Below the pieces are notes generated by a model. It saw nothing but the letters and a program-made list of their open reading frames with translations, was not told the origin of the DNA and did not search any database. A program made the position numbers and the translations under genes. From the NCBI RefSeq assembly GCF_036182465.1, contig NZ_CP108081.1:4154001-4218000 (forward strand): a stretch of 64,000 nucleotides of DNA, given 5' to 3'. How positions within the stretch are numbered: the stretch's first letter is position 1; each line of letters opens with the position of its first letter. The stretch comes from Streptomyces sp. NBC_00258 (lineage in GTDB: Bacteria > Actinomycetota > Actinomycetes > Streptomycetales > Streptomycetaceae). This document shows positions 41,008 to 51,500 of the stretch, piece by piece.

Positions 41008-42590
41008 GCGTCCCTCCTGCGCAGGCGCCAGACCGCGAGGGCCAGCGCCACCGCCACGTACGCGACCAGCACCGCCAGGCCGTTCCAGGGAGTCAACGGG
41101 TAACAGCCGGTCTCCGGCAGGCAGTGGTGGTCCACCTGCGGGTAGTAGGTGACCCCCTGCTGGATCGCGAAGGCCGCCGCCGGGGTCAGCCGCAGCAGCC
41201 ACTCGGAGGCCGGCAGCGGGAGGGCGAACGCCAGGATCTGCGGCAGGATCACCAGGACCACCACCACCGTGATCGCGCCCGCGCTGCTGCGGAGCAGCGA
41301 CCCCACGGCCAGGGCGAGGACCGCGACCAGGGACAGCAGGAGCGCGCTGCCGACGACCGCCCGCGGGGCCGCCCCCTCCAGCATCGACAGCTCCGGGAAC
41401 GCGGGCGGTCCGAAGCCGTTGGAGCGCAGCGTGTCCTGGGCGAGCGGGAACGCCAGGGCCGCCGCCACGAGCCCCGCGGCGAACGTCACTCCCCCGATCA
41501 CCAGGACCTTCGCCGCCAGAACCTGTCCTCGGCGCGGACTTGCCGTGAACGTCGTACGGATCATGCCGCGCTTGTACTCGGCGGTGATGAAGAGCGCGCC
41601 GAGCGCCACCATGAACAGGACGCCGACCCAGACGCCCTGGAAGCTCATCTGGACGGTGTCGCCGCCGGTCTGGTCCGGGGCGATGTCGCCCTGGCCGGTG
41701 AGCGTGAAGGCGCCGTCGCCGGTGACCTGTGTGCTGCCGGGGATCGGCCGGGCCGGGCCCGACTCCGGGAGCCTCGGGTCGTCCGGGTCGGGGGCGCCCA
41801 CATCGGTGCTGCTCCAGGACGGGCGCGCGCTGTCGCCACGCAGTTCCACGTGGTCGAAGGCCGCCGTCGCGGTCGCGATTCCCGCGGTCGCGGAGGAGCC
41901 GCCGAAGGAGCGGCGCAGGATGGTGTGCGCCGGGGAGGCGACGAACAGTCCCGCCCGGGCCGTCCTCGGCAGGTCCGCCGGGCGGACGGTCGCGATCTTC
42001 GTCCACTCGCGGCCGTCGGGCGACTCGTAGCCCGTCAGCTCCTGGCCCGAGCGGGTCAGCCGGAGCCAGCGCGCGCCGGCGGACGAGCCCTGCTCGTCGT
42101 GGGTGAAGTCCCACTGCATACGGACGCCGTGGTCCGGGGTCACCATCAGGGCCACGTACGAACTGCCGGGCTTCGAGCTCGACTTGACGATGACGCCGGC
42201 CTTCGCCCACGGCTCCGGCGACCTGCCCTCGCGTCCCTCGATGCCGGACACGCGGACCGTGACACTGCCGTCCCCGCTGAGCGGCCGGTGGACGAGGCGG
42301 AAGGTGTCGTCCACGCGGGTGCCGTCGGGGGCGGAGACGATGCGGACCCGGCTGTTGGAGTCGTTGACGGCGCCGCTCGCGCCGAGTTGCGAGATCACGA
42401 CCGTGGCGGCGGCCGCCAGCACGAGGACCAGCAGCCAGCTCCGTACGGTCCAGAACTTGCTCCACTCCGCGCGCAGCAGCCGTACGAACCCGTCCCGCCC
42501 CGGCTGGAGCCGGGACTTGTACGGGGTTCTCGGCGTGGGTGCCGGAGGTGTCGGGGGAGTGAGTGAGGGCGGTGTCGAGGAGGACGTCAT
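41004..42590 (-). CDS. ABC transporter permease with large extracellular insertion
   Basis: The 528-residue protein has TM1 at about 51-70 (SWLLVLVLAAAATVVISQLG), then about 230 residues outside the membrane, then the ABC-2 core (ALGALFITAEYKRGMIRTTF). The insertion (PEPWAKAGVIVKSSSKPGSSYVALMV, core KAGVIVKSSSKPGSSYVALM) resembles the DUF1349/concanavalin-like sandwich of glycan-binding proteins. The partner permease lacks it. It may bind a cell-wall or sugar ligand. Both ends overlap neighbours by four bases. Confidence 0.88.
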   Translation of the reverse strand: MTSSSTPPSLTPPTPPAPTPRTPYKSRLQPGRDGFVRLLRAEWSKFWTVRSWLLVLVLAAAATVVISQLGASGAVNDSNSRVRIVSAPDGTRVDDTFRLVHRPLSGDGSVTVRVSGIEGREGRSPEPWAKAGVIVKSSSKPGSSYVALMVTPDHGVRMQWDFTHDEQGSSAGARWLRLTRSGQELTGYESPDGREWTKIATVRPADLPRTARAGLFVASPAHTILRRSFGGSSATAGIATATAAFDHVELRGDSARPSWSSTDVGAPDPDDPRLPESGPARPIPGSTQVTGDGAFTLTGQGDIAPDQTGGDTVQMSFQGVWVGVLFMVALGALFITAEYKRGMIRTTFTASPRRGQVLAAKVLVIGGVTFAAGLVAAALAFPLAQDTLRSNGFGPPAFPELSMLEGAAPRAVVGSALLLSLVAVLALAVGSLLRSSAGAITVVVVLVILPQILAFALPLPASEWLLRLTPAAAFAIQQGVTYYPQVDHHCLPETGCYPLTPWNGLAVLVAYVAVALALAVWRLRRRDA

Positions 42591-43519
42591 CGCGCGACCT
42601 CGCCGTCCACCGCGGAGACGAACTCCGTGGAGTCCCGGGTCAGTTCCATGTACGCCTCTTCCAGGGTGGCCCGGTGGGAGCCCACCTCCGCGAACGCGAT
42701 TCCGGCCTCGGTGAGGAGCGCCACGATCCGCTCCGGCGGCAGACCGGTGACGGTGAGGGTGTCGCGGCCGGTCACCGCGACCGTGCCGCCCTTGCGGGCG
42801 AGCAGTTCCATCGCCTCCGTACGAGCACTCGTGCGCAGGGCCACACGGTCGCCGGACGCCGCGGCCAGCAGGTCGGCGACGGCCGTGTCGGCGATCAGGC
42901 GCCCCCGGCCGATGACGACCAAGTGGTCGGCGGTGTCTTCGAGTTCACTCATGAGATGGCTGGACACGAGGACGGCTCGGCCCTCGGCGGCCAGTCGGCG
43001 CAGCAGGCCGCGGATCCACTGGATGCCCTCGGGGTCGAGGCCGTTGACCGGTTCGTCGAAGAGGAGCACGGGCGGGTCGCCGAGGAGTGCGGCGGCTATG
43101 CCGAGGCGCTGGCGCATGCCGAGCGAGTAGCCGCCGGCCCTGCGGCGGGCCGGCTGTTCCATGCCGACCTGTTCGAGGACCTCGTCGACCCTGCGCATGG
43201 GCAGGCCGTGCGAGTGGGCCAGCCAGCGCAGGTGGTCGCGGCCGCGGCGGGCCGGGTGCAGCGCGGCGGCGTCGAGCAGCGCGCCGACCTCCAACAGCGG
43301 GGTGCGCAGGGCGTGGTAGGGGCGCCCGCCGATGAGGGCGTGCCCCGTGTCGGGGGCGTCCAGACCGAGCACGGTCCGCATGGTCGTCGACTTGCCCGCC
43401 CCGTTGGGGCCGACGAAGCCGGTGACCTGGCCCGGTTCGACCGTGAAGGAGAGCCCGTCCACGGCGACGGTCTGCCCGAACCTCTTGCGGAGGTCCCGGA
43501 CTTCGATGGTTGCGTCCAT
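42587..43519 (-). CDS. ABC transporter ATP-binding protein
   Basis: The 310-residue ATPase has Walker A GPNGAGKSTTMR, signature YSLGMRQRLGIA, Walker B VLLFDEPVNGLDPEG and the H-loop SSHLMSE. The C-terminal 80 residues are the usual DrrA-type extension. From ATG 43519 it is the first gene of the three-gene exporter operon. It is divergent from the histidine kinase gene. Confidence 0.94.
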   Translation of the reverse strand: MDATIEVRDLRKRFGQTVAVDGLSFTVEPGQVTGFVGPNGAGKSTTMRTVLGLDAPDTGHALIGGRPYHALRTPLLEVGALLDAAALHPARRGRDHLRWLAHSHGLPMRRVDEVLEQVGMEQPARRRAGGYSLGMRQRLGIAAALLGDPPVLLFDEPVNGLDPEGIQWIRGLLRRLAAEGRAVLVSSHLMSELEDTADHLVVIGRGRLIADTAVADLLAAASGDRVALRTSARTEAMELLARKGGTVAVTGRDTLTVTGLPPERIVALLTEAGIAFAEVGSHRATLEEAYMELTRDSTEFVSAVDGEVAR

Positions 43520-43666
43520 GCCGGCGAGGCTAGGGAACCACGGCATGGGGCGTCGTCCCGCCCGGGAGCAGTCTTCGCCGCCCCCGGCCCGGGGGACGGC
43601 ATCCCCCACGCGAGGGACACGGCACTGCTGACCTGGGGGACGCGGTCCGGCGCGGGCGGCGGCAGA

Positions 43667-45181
43667 ATGGCGGACGTGGACGAGGCCGACGAGGTGACGA
43701 CAGGGCGGGCGGTCCCTCGACCCGCGGAACTGCCGTGCCCACCTTGGAAGTTGGGGCTGCGTCGGCCCTGGCCGTCGGGGCCGCGCCGGGCCGCCGCCTC
43801 CCGCGCGCCGCGGTCGCGCGAGCGCGGCGCGGTCGCCGACGGGCACGGCGTAGGCACCCGCGGCCCTGACGTACGGGCCCCCGGCCGTGGCGCACTCGCT
43901 CTCGGCCGAGCGGTTCGCCTCCTCTCCCCCGCGGCACGCCCCGGCTCCTCGGCCCTGTTCTCCGCCGGTGCCGCCGGTGCCGGGTCCCTCTCCCCCGTCG
44001 TGCTCTCCGTCGGCCTCGCGGTCCTCGCCTCCGCCGAGATCCTGGTCCGCGCGGCCGGGCTGCGCGGGAATCTGGCGCTGGCCCTGCTGCTCGCGCTGTG
44101 CACCACGCTGCCCGTGGGGTTCGTCCTCGCGCCGGAGCGCGGTGCGCCGATCCGCGGCACAGCGGCCGTCGCGCTCACGACCGCCTGTGTCCTGGCCCTG
44201 GAACCCTTCCGTGCCCTCACCGTCGCTGGGGTGGCGGCCCAGCTGATCACCGTCCATGCGCTGGGCCGGGCGGGGTCACCACTGCTCAGCGGTCTGCTCG
44301 TGCTGCCGTACGTCGGTCTCGCGCTGGCCGCGGCGGGTGACCCCGCCGACTCCACCGTCCGTGTCGTCGCCGTTCTGGTCGCCACGCTCGGCTCCGCCGT
44401 GGCGGCCACGGGCATCACCCGGCATGTGCGGACGGCCGCGCAGGCACACAGCGCCACGGAACGGGCCTTCGCCGACACCCTGCTCGAACATGCGGCACGG
44501 GGTGAACGGGCCCGTATCGCAAGGGAGTTGCACGATGTCGTCGCCCACCACATCTCGATGATCGCCGTACAGGCCGAGACCGCCCGGCTGACCACCCAGG
44601 GGCTGCCCGCCGACGGCGCCACCCGGCTGCTGGCCATCGGGGACACCGCCCGGGCCGCGCTGACGGAGATGCGCCGGCTGCTCGGCGTGCTGCGCGAGGA
44701 CGCGGACGTGGGGGTCACCCGGCGCCCCCAGCCGGGCCTGCGCCAGCTGATGGAGCTGGTCGACGACTCCCGGGAGGCCGCGGGCTCCCGTACCCGGCTG
44801 ATCGTCAGTGGCACGGTCGCCCCGCTCGACCCGGGCATCGAGGTCACCGCCTACCGCATCGTCCAGGAGGCCCTGACGAACGCCCGCCGGCACGCTCCGG
44901 GCGCCGCCGTCGACGTGGAACTCCGGTACGGCACGGACGACTTGGAACTCCGCGTACGCGACAACGGCCCCGGACCTGGACCCGAACCTGGTTCCGGTTT
45001 CGACCCCGCGCACCCGAACGATCCCGCGGCCCCGGCGAACCGTGACCGCGTCGGGCACGGCCTCCTCGGCATGCACGAACGCGCGGCGACCGTGGGCGGC
45101 ACCCTGCGCACCGGCCTCGCACCGGGCGGGGGCTTCCTGGTCGAGGCACGCCTACCCGTACGGGCGGAGGCCCTCGCATGA
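43667..45181 (+). CDS. NarL-type sensor histidine kinase
   Basis: The 504-residue kinase has about four to six membrane helices between residues 90 and 260, then the HisKA_3 motif ERARIARELHDVVAHHISMI with the phospho-His and a HATPase domain (NARRHAPGAAV, DNGPGPGP, GHGLLGMHERAATVGG). ATG 43667 and the in-frame GTG 43676 are alternative starts. The stop overlaps the response-regulator ATG. Divergence from the ABC operon suggests it controls that exporter, as in drug-sensing modules. Confidence 0.92.
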   Translation: MADVDEADEVTTGRAVPRPAELPCPPWKLGLRRPWPSGPRRAAASRAPRSRERGAVADGHGVGTRGPDVRAPGRGALALGRAVRLLSPAARPGSSALFSAGAAGAGSLSPVVLSVGLAVLASAEILVRAAGLRGNLALALLLALCTTLPVGFVLAPERGAPIRGTAAVALTTACVLALEPFRALTVAGVAAQLITVHALGRAGSPLLSGLLVLPYVGLALAAAGDPADSTVRVVAVLVATLGSAVAATGITRHVRTAAQAHSATERAFADTLLEHAARGERARIARELHDVVAHHISMIAVQAETARLTTQGLPADGATRLLAIGDTARAALTEMRRLLGVLREDADVGVTRRPQPGLRQLMELVDDSREAAGSRTRLIVSGTVAPLDPGIEVTAYRIVQEALTNARRHAPGAAVDVELRYGTDDLELRVRDNGPGPGPEPGSGFDPAHPNDPAAPANRDRVGHGLLGMHERAATVGGTLRTGLAPGGGFLVEARLPVRAEALA

Positions 45182-45945
45182 CAACCCCCGAAGCCACCCC
45201 CGAGGCGGTCGCGAGGACGGATGCCGGCGCCGCCCCCGAGACGGCGGCCGATGTGCCGAGCGAGGCCCACCCCGTCCGTATCGTCGTGGCCGACGACCAC
45301 GAGGTCGTCCGCGCCGGGTACGCCGGACTCCTCGCCACCCAGCCGGACTTCACGGTCGTGGGCACGGCGCGGGACGGCGCGGAGGCGGTCCGGGTGTGCC
45401 GGGAGCAGCGGCCCGACGTGGTGCTGATGGACGTACGGATGCCGGTGTCGGACGGCATCCGGGCGACCGCGGAACTCATGGGCGACGCCGCACTCACGCA
45501 CCCGCCCCGCGTGCTGATCCTCACCACCTTCGACCTCGACGAGCACGTGTACGACGCCCTCATCGCCGGAGCGAGCGGCTTCCTCCTCAAGGACGTCACC
45601 GCGGAGCGGCTGTTCGACGCCGTACGCGTGGTCGCCGCCGGGGAGGCCCTTCTGGCGCCCGGGGTCACGCGCCGGCTGATCGCCGAGTTCGCCCGGCTGA
45701 AGCCCAGGGCGCCGCGCCGGGACGCGCTCGCGGTTCTGACTCCGCGTGAGTCGGAGGTGCTGCGGCTGCTCGCCGAGGGGCTGTCCAATCCCGAGCTCGC
45801 CGGGCGTCTGCACGTGGGCGAGGAGACGGTGAAGACGCATGTCAGCCGGGTGCTCTCGAAGCTCGGGCTGCGCGACCGGACCCAGGCGGTGGTCATGGCG
45901 TACGAGACGGGTCTGGTCGTGCCGGGGGCGGGGAGCTCGGCCTGA
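45178..45945 (+). CDS. NarL/LuxR-type response regulator
   Basis: The 255-residue regulator has a receiver with VVADDHEVVRAGY, the phosphoacceptor D85 in LMDVRMPVSDGI, and LKDVTAERLF; a LuxR helix-turn-helix follows (LTPRESEVLRLLAEGLSNPE, VGEETVKTHVSRVLSKLGL). An unusual disordered stretch of about 30 residues precedes the receiver. It is coupled to the kinase by ATGA. Confidence 0.95.
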   Translation: MTTPEATPEAVARTDAGAAPETAADVPSEAHPVRIVVADDHEVVRAGYAGLLATQPDFTVVGTARDGAEAVRVCREQRPDVVLMDVRMPVSDGIRATAELMGDAALTHPPRVLILTTFDLDEHVYDALIAGASGFLLKDVTAERLFDAVRVVAAGEALLAPGVTRRLIAEFARLKPRAPRRDALAVLTPRESEVLRLLAEGLSNPELAGRLHVGEETVKTHVSRVLSKLGLRDRTQAVVMAYETGLVVPGAGSSA

Positions 45946-46016
45946 CCGGATAAGGGCGGCCGAATTTCACCCCTTGTGGCGGCACTCACAGCGTTCACAT
46001 AATCCCTCAACAGAAA

Positions 46017-46047
46017 TTGACCGGCTCATGCCAGCAAACGCGATTAT
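46017..46047 (+). promoter_or_regulatory. Candidate promoter of the protease gene
   Basis: TTGACC (46017-46022) and GATTAT (46042-46047) are spaced by 19 bases, in a locally AT-richer stretch 94 bases before the TTG start. Spacing is slightly long. Confidence 0.35.
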
Positions 46048-46140
46048 TTGTCGCATTCCTTGGCATGTGCCTGCCATTTCTGCCGCATCCGCATCCGGTT
46101 CCACCAGCTCGTATGTCAACCCCCCACGGAAGGCATCACG

Positions 46141-46923
46141 TTGAAGAACCTCCTCAAGGCCCTCAAGAGATGCGCGGTCGCCGGTGCGGCCGCCCTCGCG
46201 GTCGTCAGCCTTCAGCCCGTCTCCAACGCACAGGCCGCCCCGGCGCCCGTGGTCGGCGGAACCCGCGCCGCGCAGGGCGAGTTCCCGTTCATGGTCCGGC
46301 TCTCCATGGGCTGTGGCGGCGCGCTCTACACACAGCAGATCGTGCTCACCGCCGCGCACTGTGTGAGCGGCTCCGGCAACAACACCAGCATCACGGCCAC
46401 CGCCGGAGTCGTGGACCTCCAGAACACCAGCGGCCGGGTCCAGGTCAGGTCCACCAAGGTCCTTCAGGCCCCCGGCTACAACGGCACCGGCAAGGACTGG
46501 GCGCTCATCAAGCTCGCCCAGCCGATCAACCTGCCGACCCTGAAGATCGCCACCACCACGCAGTACAACACCGGCAACTTCACCGTCGCCGGATGGGGTG
46601 CGGCCTCCGAGGGCGGCGGGCAGCAGCGCTACATGCTCAAGGCCACCGTGCCGTTCGTCAGCGACGCCACCTGCCGTTCCTACAGCGGCTACAGCGGGCT
46701 CGTCGCGAGCGAGGAGATCTGCGCCGGCTTCACCGCGGGCGGCGTCGACACCTGCCAGGGCGACTCCGGCGGCCCGATGTTCCGCAGGGACGCGGCCGGC
46801 GCCTGGATCCAGGTCGGCATCGTCAGCTGGGGCATAGGCTGCGCCCGGCCCAACGCCCCCGGCGTCTACAGCGAGGTCTCGACGTTCGCGTCGGCCATCG
46901 CCTCGGCGGCGTCGACTCTCTGA
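46141..46923 (+). CDS. sprT: Secreted trypsin-like serine protease
   Basis: The 260-residue preproenzyme starts at TTG 46141 (GGAAGG upstream) with a signal peptide (LKRCAVAGAAALAVVSLQPV, AQA) and short propeptide APAP before VVGGTRAAQGEFPFMVRLSM, which matches Streptomyces griseus trypsin closely. The triad is His in TAAHCV, Asp in KDWALIKL, and Ser in GDSGGP; the Asp six residues before that Ser (VDTCQGDSGG) gives Arg/Lys specificity. Six Cys make three disulfides. Confidence 0.95.
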   Translation: MKNLLKALKRCAVAGAAALAVVSLQPVSNAQAAPAPVVGGTRAAQGEFPFMVRLSMGCGGALYTQQIVLTAAHCVSGSGNNTSITATAGVVDLQNTSGRVQVRSTKVLQAPGYNGTGKDWALIKLAQPINLPTLKIATTTQYNTGNFTVAGWGAASEGGGQQRYMLKATVPFVSDATCRSYSGYSGLVASEEICAGFTAGGVDTCQGDSGGPMFRRDAAGAWIQVGIVSWGIGCARPNAPGVYSEVSTFASAIASAASTL

Positions 46924-46951
46924 CGTCCGCCTCATTTCTTCGTACGAGGTC

Positions 46952-46985
46952 CATGGGCCCGGTGCCGCAGAGCGCCGGGCCCATG
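46952..46985. terminator. Bidirectional stem-loop
   Basis: CATGGGCCCGG (46952-46962) pairs with CCGGGCCCATG (46975-46985), between the protease gene and the convergent membrane-protein gene. Confidence 0.75.
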
Positions 46986-47044
46986 CCCGTTCCCTGGCCG
47001 CTCCAGCGGACGGAAGCCAAGGGTCTCAGCGGAAGCCAACGGGT

Positions 47045-48382
47045 TCAGAAACCCCCTCCGAAGTCCCCGCCGCCCCCGAAGTCACCGCCTCCGAAGCCGC
47101 CGCCGAAGTCACCGGAGTCGAAGTCGGCGCCGGACACGTCCCCGCCCTCGTATCCTCCGCCGCCGAAGTTCCCGTAGCCGGAGCCGTAGTCGGCCGCGTA
47201 CGACGGACTGGCCATCATGGAGCCGAGCATCGTGCCGACGAGGAGGCCGGGCAGGATGCCGCCGCCGAAGTAGCCGCCCGCCCAGGGGCCGTACGCCGGG
47301 CCCGCCTCCCAGTAGGGGCGGCGGCCGGTGTCCGTGTCGACCTCGCGGACGGCGGGGTCGTGGCCGTCGGCGAGACGGACCTGGTCGGCGGCGCAGACGG
47401 GCACCTCGCGGGTCGCCCCGCCCGACGGCGTCCAGGTGGCGTCGGCGACCGACGGACCGTGGCGCGGGTCGAAGAAGCAGGGGGCCCGGCGGTCGGGAAC
47501 GGGCCGGCCCTCGCGGCGCGCGGCGAGCACGGCGAGCGAGAAGCGCCCGTCCTCCAGGGACTGGGTGACGGCCCGTACCTCCTCGGGGCGGGTGGCCGCG
47601 GCCATGAAGGACTTCGCCTTGTCGTAGGCGTCGAGGGCGCGCTCGTAGTCGGCGCGCATGGCGTCGTCCGCGCCCGCCTCCGCGGGGTGGAAGTCGAGCC
47701 GGTCGAGTTCCTCTCCGAAGGCGGTGATGTCCTCGTCGACGACGACGCGCAGCTTGTCGAGCGCGGCCTGTCGCTCCGCCTCCTTCTTGCGGCGGTTGCG
47801 GCGCACGAGGGTGTACGCGCCGGCGCCGCCCGCCACGATCACCGCGCCGACCCCGATCAGGGCGCCCGGGTCCACGCCTCCCCCGCCCTCGCTCCAGCCG
47901 CTGGGCGCCGAGCCGCCGACGTTGGCGAGGGCCCGGTCGGTGAAGTCGTCGAGCTGGGTCTTCGTGTCCTCGCCCCGGACGCTGGTGACGAGGTTCTTCA
48001 CACCGCTCTGCGACAGGACCGAGGCGTCGGCCTTCGCGTCGAACCGGTCGCCGAGCCGGATCGCGTACAAACCGGTGACGCCGGTCGCGGTGCGCAGGTT
48101 CTGGAAGACGTCCTGCTTCGGGAAGTCCGCGGGGAGCACGGCGACGAAGACCGGCTTGTCGGCCCTCTCGATCTTCTCGGCGAGGGCGTCGGCGTCCGCC
48201 GACGACAGTTGCCCGGACATCGACGGGTCGACGTACACGGGGCTCTTCTTCAGGGCGTCGGCGACCGTCGAGACGTCCGTCGCCGCGTGGGCGCCCGTGG
48301 CCCCGACGGAGAGCACCGCCAAGGCCGCGAACGCGATCAGGAGTACGGAGAGTCCTCGGCTGAGGGTCTGTGCGGCCTTCAT
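47045..48382 (-). CDS. TPM-domain-like membrane protein with Gly-rich tail
   Basis: The 445-residue protein from ATG 48382 has a signal peptide (GLSVLLIAFAALAVLSVGATG, AHA), an extracytoplasmic domain with VYVDPSMSGQLS resembling TPM/DUF4350-like folds, a membrane segment at about 175-195 (ALIGVGAVIVAGGAGAYTLV), a coiled cytoplasmic part and a Gly/Tyr/Asp/Phe-rich C-terminus (GGGFGGGDFGGGGDF). Such Gly-rich ends occur in many related bacterial membrane proteins. Function is unknown. Confidence 0.75.
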   Translation of the reverse strand: MKAAQTLSRGLSVLLIAFAALAVLSVGATGAHAATDVSTVADALKKSPVYVDPSMSGQLSSADADALAEKIERADKPVFVAVLPADFPKQDVFQNLRTATGVTGLYAIRLGDRFDAKADASVLSQSGVKNLVTSVRGEDTKTQLDDFTDRALANVGGSAPSGWSEGGGGVDPGALIGVGAVIVAGGAGAYTLVRRNRRKKEAERQAALDKLRVVVDEDITAFGEELDRLDFHPAEAGADDAMRADYERALDAYDKAKSFMAAATRPEEVRAVTQSLEDGRFSLAVLAARREGRPVPDRRAPCFFDPRHGPSVADATWTPSGGATREVPVCAADQVRLADGHDPAVREVDTDTGRRPYWEAGPAYGPWAGGYFGGGILPGLLVGTMLGSMMASPSYAADYGSGYGNFGGGGYEGGDVSGADFDSGDFGGGFGGGDFGGGGDFGGGF

Positions 48383-48443
48383 ACCTTCGAAGCTACTCCT
48401 GGGCGCCCGAAAACGTACCTCGTGCCGGCCGGGCACCCCGTGC

Positions 48444-48540
48444 CTGGTGGGCGGTGCGACGCCGCGCGCAGCACCGCCCACCAGGGATCCTTCGGCCGAG
48501 GGGCTCATCGGCCGAGGATCCCTCGGCCGACGGGCCCGTC
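48444..48540 (-). terminator. Cluster of three stem-loops after the GH3 gene
   Basis: CTGGTGGGCGGTGC/GCACCGCCCACCAG (48444-48484), then GGATCC(T)TCGGCCGA with TCGGCCGAGGATCC, then the perfect palindrome GCCGACGGGCCCGTCGGC. They lie between the GH3 stop and the next minus-strand gene and probably end GH3 transcription. Confidence 0.7.
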
Positions 48541-48559
48541 GGCAGTGAACAGGCAGTGA

Positions 48560-51500
48560 TCAGGCGGCCTTGTACGCCGCCGTCAGTTTCGCCACCGCCT
48601 GCCCGTACCGGCCGGTCAGCAGCAGGTGATCGGCGTCGGCGAAGGGCTTCGCGCTCGCCGCCGTGATCGTCTGCCCCATCTTCTGCTGGACGAGCAGCCG
48701 CGCCTTGGTGACGATCGCGCGCCCGGCCGTCCCGGACCCGGCCTTCTCGGCCACGGCGGCCGCGACGGCGAGAGCCTTCAGGGCACTGGTGCCACCGCCC
48801 GGCACGGAGGTCAGCGTGGTCAGCCCCCATCCGTACGGGAACTGCGGATCGTACGAGGAGTCGCCGACGTTGATCGGCAGCTGGGCCTCCGACTTCGGCC
48901 AGGTGAGCGGGAGTTGACCGGCGAAGGCCCGCTTCCCGTACAGCACGTCCGCGACGCCGTCGCCCTCGGTGCCCGGCAGCCAGGAAGCGACCAGCGCGTC
49001 GATGTCGCCCAGCTGGTCGCCGACGAGCTGGGGCCGCCCGGAGACGATCAGCACCGCGCACTTCATGGCGCCGCACACCTTGTCGACGGCGGCCCGGTCG
49101 GCAGCGGAGAGCACCAGGTCGTTGCCGTTGCCGACATCTCCGACGCCCTCGGCGTACGGGGTCTCGCCGACGACCACGACACCCACGTCATGGCCGCCCG
49201 TCGGCGCCGACGCGTCCTTGGAGTACGTGACCGCGCTCCCGGTCTTCCGCATGCCCTCCAGGATCGTCGTCCCGTCCGTGATCTTCCCGGAAGAGCCCTG
49301 CCAGGTGATGGTCCAGCCGCCGGCCTGGTTGCCGATGTCGTCGGCGTTGGACCCGGCGACGTACACCTTCTGCGACTTCTTCAGCGGCAGCACGCCGCCC
49401 GCGTTCTTCAGCAGGACCTGGGACTCGGCGGCCGCCTCGCGGGCCACGGCCCGGTGCTTGGCCGAGCCGATTGCCGAGGCCCCGCTGGTGTCGGCGTACG
49501 GCTTCTCGAAGAGGCCCAGCCTGAACTTCTGGGTGAGGATGCGGGACACGGCGTCGTCGATGCGCTTGCCGGAGATCCGGCCGGCGGTCACCTCGTCCGA
49601 CAGCGTCTTGTGGAAGTCCTTGTACGCGTACGGGACCATGATCATGTCGAGGCCCGCGTTGACGGACGTACGGACGTCGCTCGCGTAGTCGCCGGGGATC
49701 TGGTCGATGGCCTGCCAGTCGCTGATCACGAAGCCGTCGAAGCCCATGCGGTCCTTCAGGACGCCGTTGATCATCGCGGCGTCCGCGTGCATCTTCACCG
49801 GGCCCTCGGAGTCGCCGAGGACGTCGAGCGAGGAGTACGAGGGCATGACCGTGCCGACGCCCCGGTCCACGGCGTCCTGGTAGGGCGCGAGGTGGACGGC
49901 TTCCAGTTCCTGCCGGGTGACCTTGGTGATGCCCTGGTCGATGGTGTACGTGCCGGTCGTGGACGAGCCGTACTCCGTGCCGCCGTCGCCGACGAAGTGC
50001 TTGGCGGTGGCGAGGACCTTGTCGTTCCTCTTCAAGTCCTTGCCGCTGGGCGCCCCTTGGAGGCCCTGGACGACGGTCTCCATGGACTCGACGAGCGCCG
50101 GGTCCTCACCGAACGACTCGTAGGTCCGCCCCCAGCGCTCGTCGCGCGTCACGCACAGGCAGGGCGCGAAGTCCCACGGGATGCCGGTGGCCCGGACCTC
50201 GGCTGCGGTCACCTTCCCTGCCTCGTAGGCGAGTTGGGGATCGCGCGAGGCACCGATGCCGATGTTGTGCGGCATGATCGTGGCGCCGACGAGGTTGTTG
50301 TGGCCGTGCACCGCGTCCACGCCGTATATGAGCGGGATCTGGAACCGGGTTGCCTGCGCCCGGAGTTGGAAGCCGTCGATCATCTTCGCCCAGGCCTCGG
50401 GCGTGTTCGGTGTCGGTGTGGAGCCGCCGCCGGAGAGCAGCGAGCCGAGGTCGTACGCGGCGATGTCACCCGGCGTGGTGAGCGCGCCGCGCTCGGCCTG
50501 GGTCATCTGGCCGGCCTTCTCCGCGAGGGACATCCGGGAGAGCAGATCGACGACCCGCTTCTTCACGGGCAACTTCGGGTCCAGGTACGGGAGTCCGTGG
50601 GCGTCGATCACGATCTGCGGGTTCTCGGCGGGCGGCTTCGCGCCGGTGACCGCCAGCTTCAGCGGGACGGTCTCGGCGTTCTCCCCCGCCTTGTCACGGA
50701 GGGTCGCCACGGTGACGGTCCGCGAGGCGCCGGAGGCCGTGCCCGCCGGGAAGGTCAGCTCCCCCTTGACCGGGGTGTAGTCCTTGCCGGACTCGCCGGT
50801 GCCGCCGGCCGTCTCGTACGCGACGGTGACGGGCTCCTCGATCGGCGCCGAGCCGGTGGTGGCGACCGTGATCCTCACGGCGGCCGAGCGGCCCTCCTTG
50901 ACGGGGTGGACGGCCGCGTCGGTGACGACGTTGGCGCGCAGGGCCTGGTCGGCCTTGCCGTACAACTCGACGCCGTCCATGGCGAATTGATCCGCGCTCC
51001 CGACCGGGAGGGTGAGCGCGTAGCCCCACATCCCGGTGAGGCCGAGGACCTGGTCGATGCCTCCGACGGGCTGGTAGTCCGTGCGGTAGGTGAAGTCGGT
51101 GAAGGGGATCTCCAGCTGTTTCCAGCCGGTCCAGTCATCGGTGAAGGACGTGGTCCACAGCTCGGAGGCCTCGCCGTTGGCGCCGCCGTCCTTGAGCTCG
51201 AAGTTGACCTTCTTGCCGTTGTTCCGGCCCTCCCACCAGAAGCGGATGCCCCGGTGGGCCGACCAGTCGTGGGCCGGCTTGTCGAAGGCGAAGTCGTGCG
51301 TGAAGCCGCCGTAGCCGCTGATGTCGTACGTACCGGAGAGGACCTTCTCGCCCTGCGGCGCGTCGTCCCGGGCGGCGAGCTCCAGCGTGGGCGGGTCGTC
51401 CGTGTCGCTGCCCCAGGTGAAGATCCCCTCGGCGGGCGGGTTCGCGAACGGGATCTCGCCCTCGAAGCTGTCGACGGGCACGGGGGCGGGATCGTCCGCT

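Noticed and set aside
42563..43666. Plus-strand frame running into the histidine kinase from the ABC ATPase region
   Set aside because: It is the antisense of the ATPase gene; kinase-like sequence begins only after the ATG at 43667.
43520..43666. Palindromic GGGGGACGGCATCCCCC-type sequences in the ABC/kinase promoter region
   Set aside because: Short and GC-only; not distinguishable from background in this composition.
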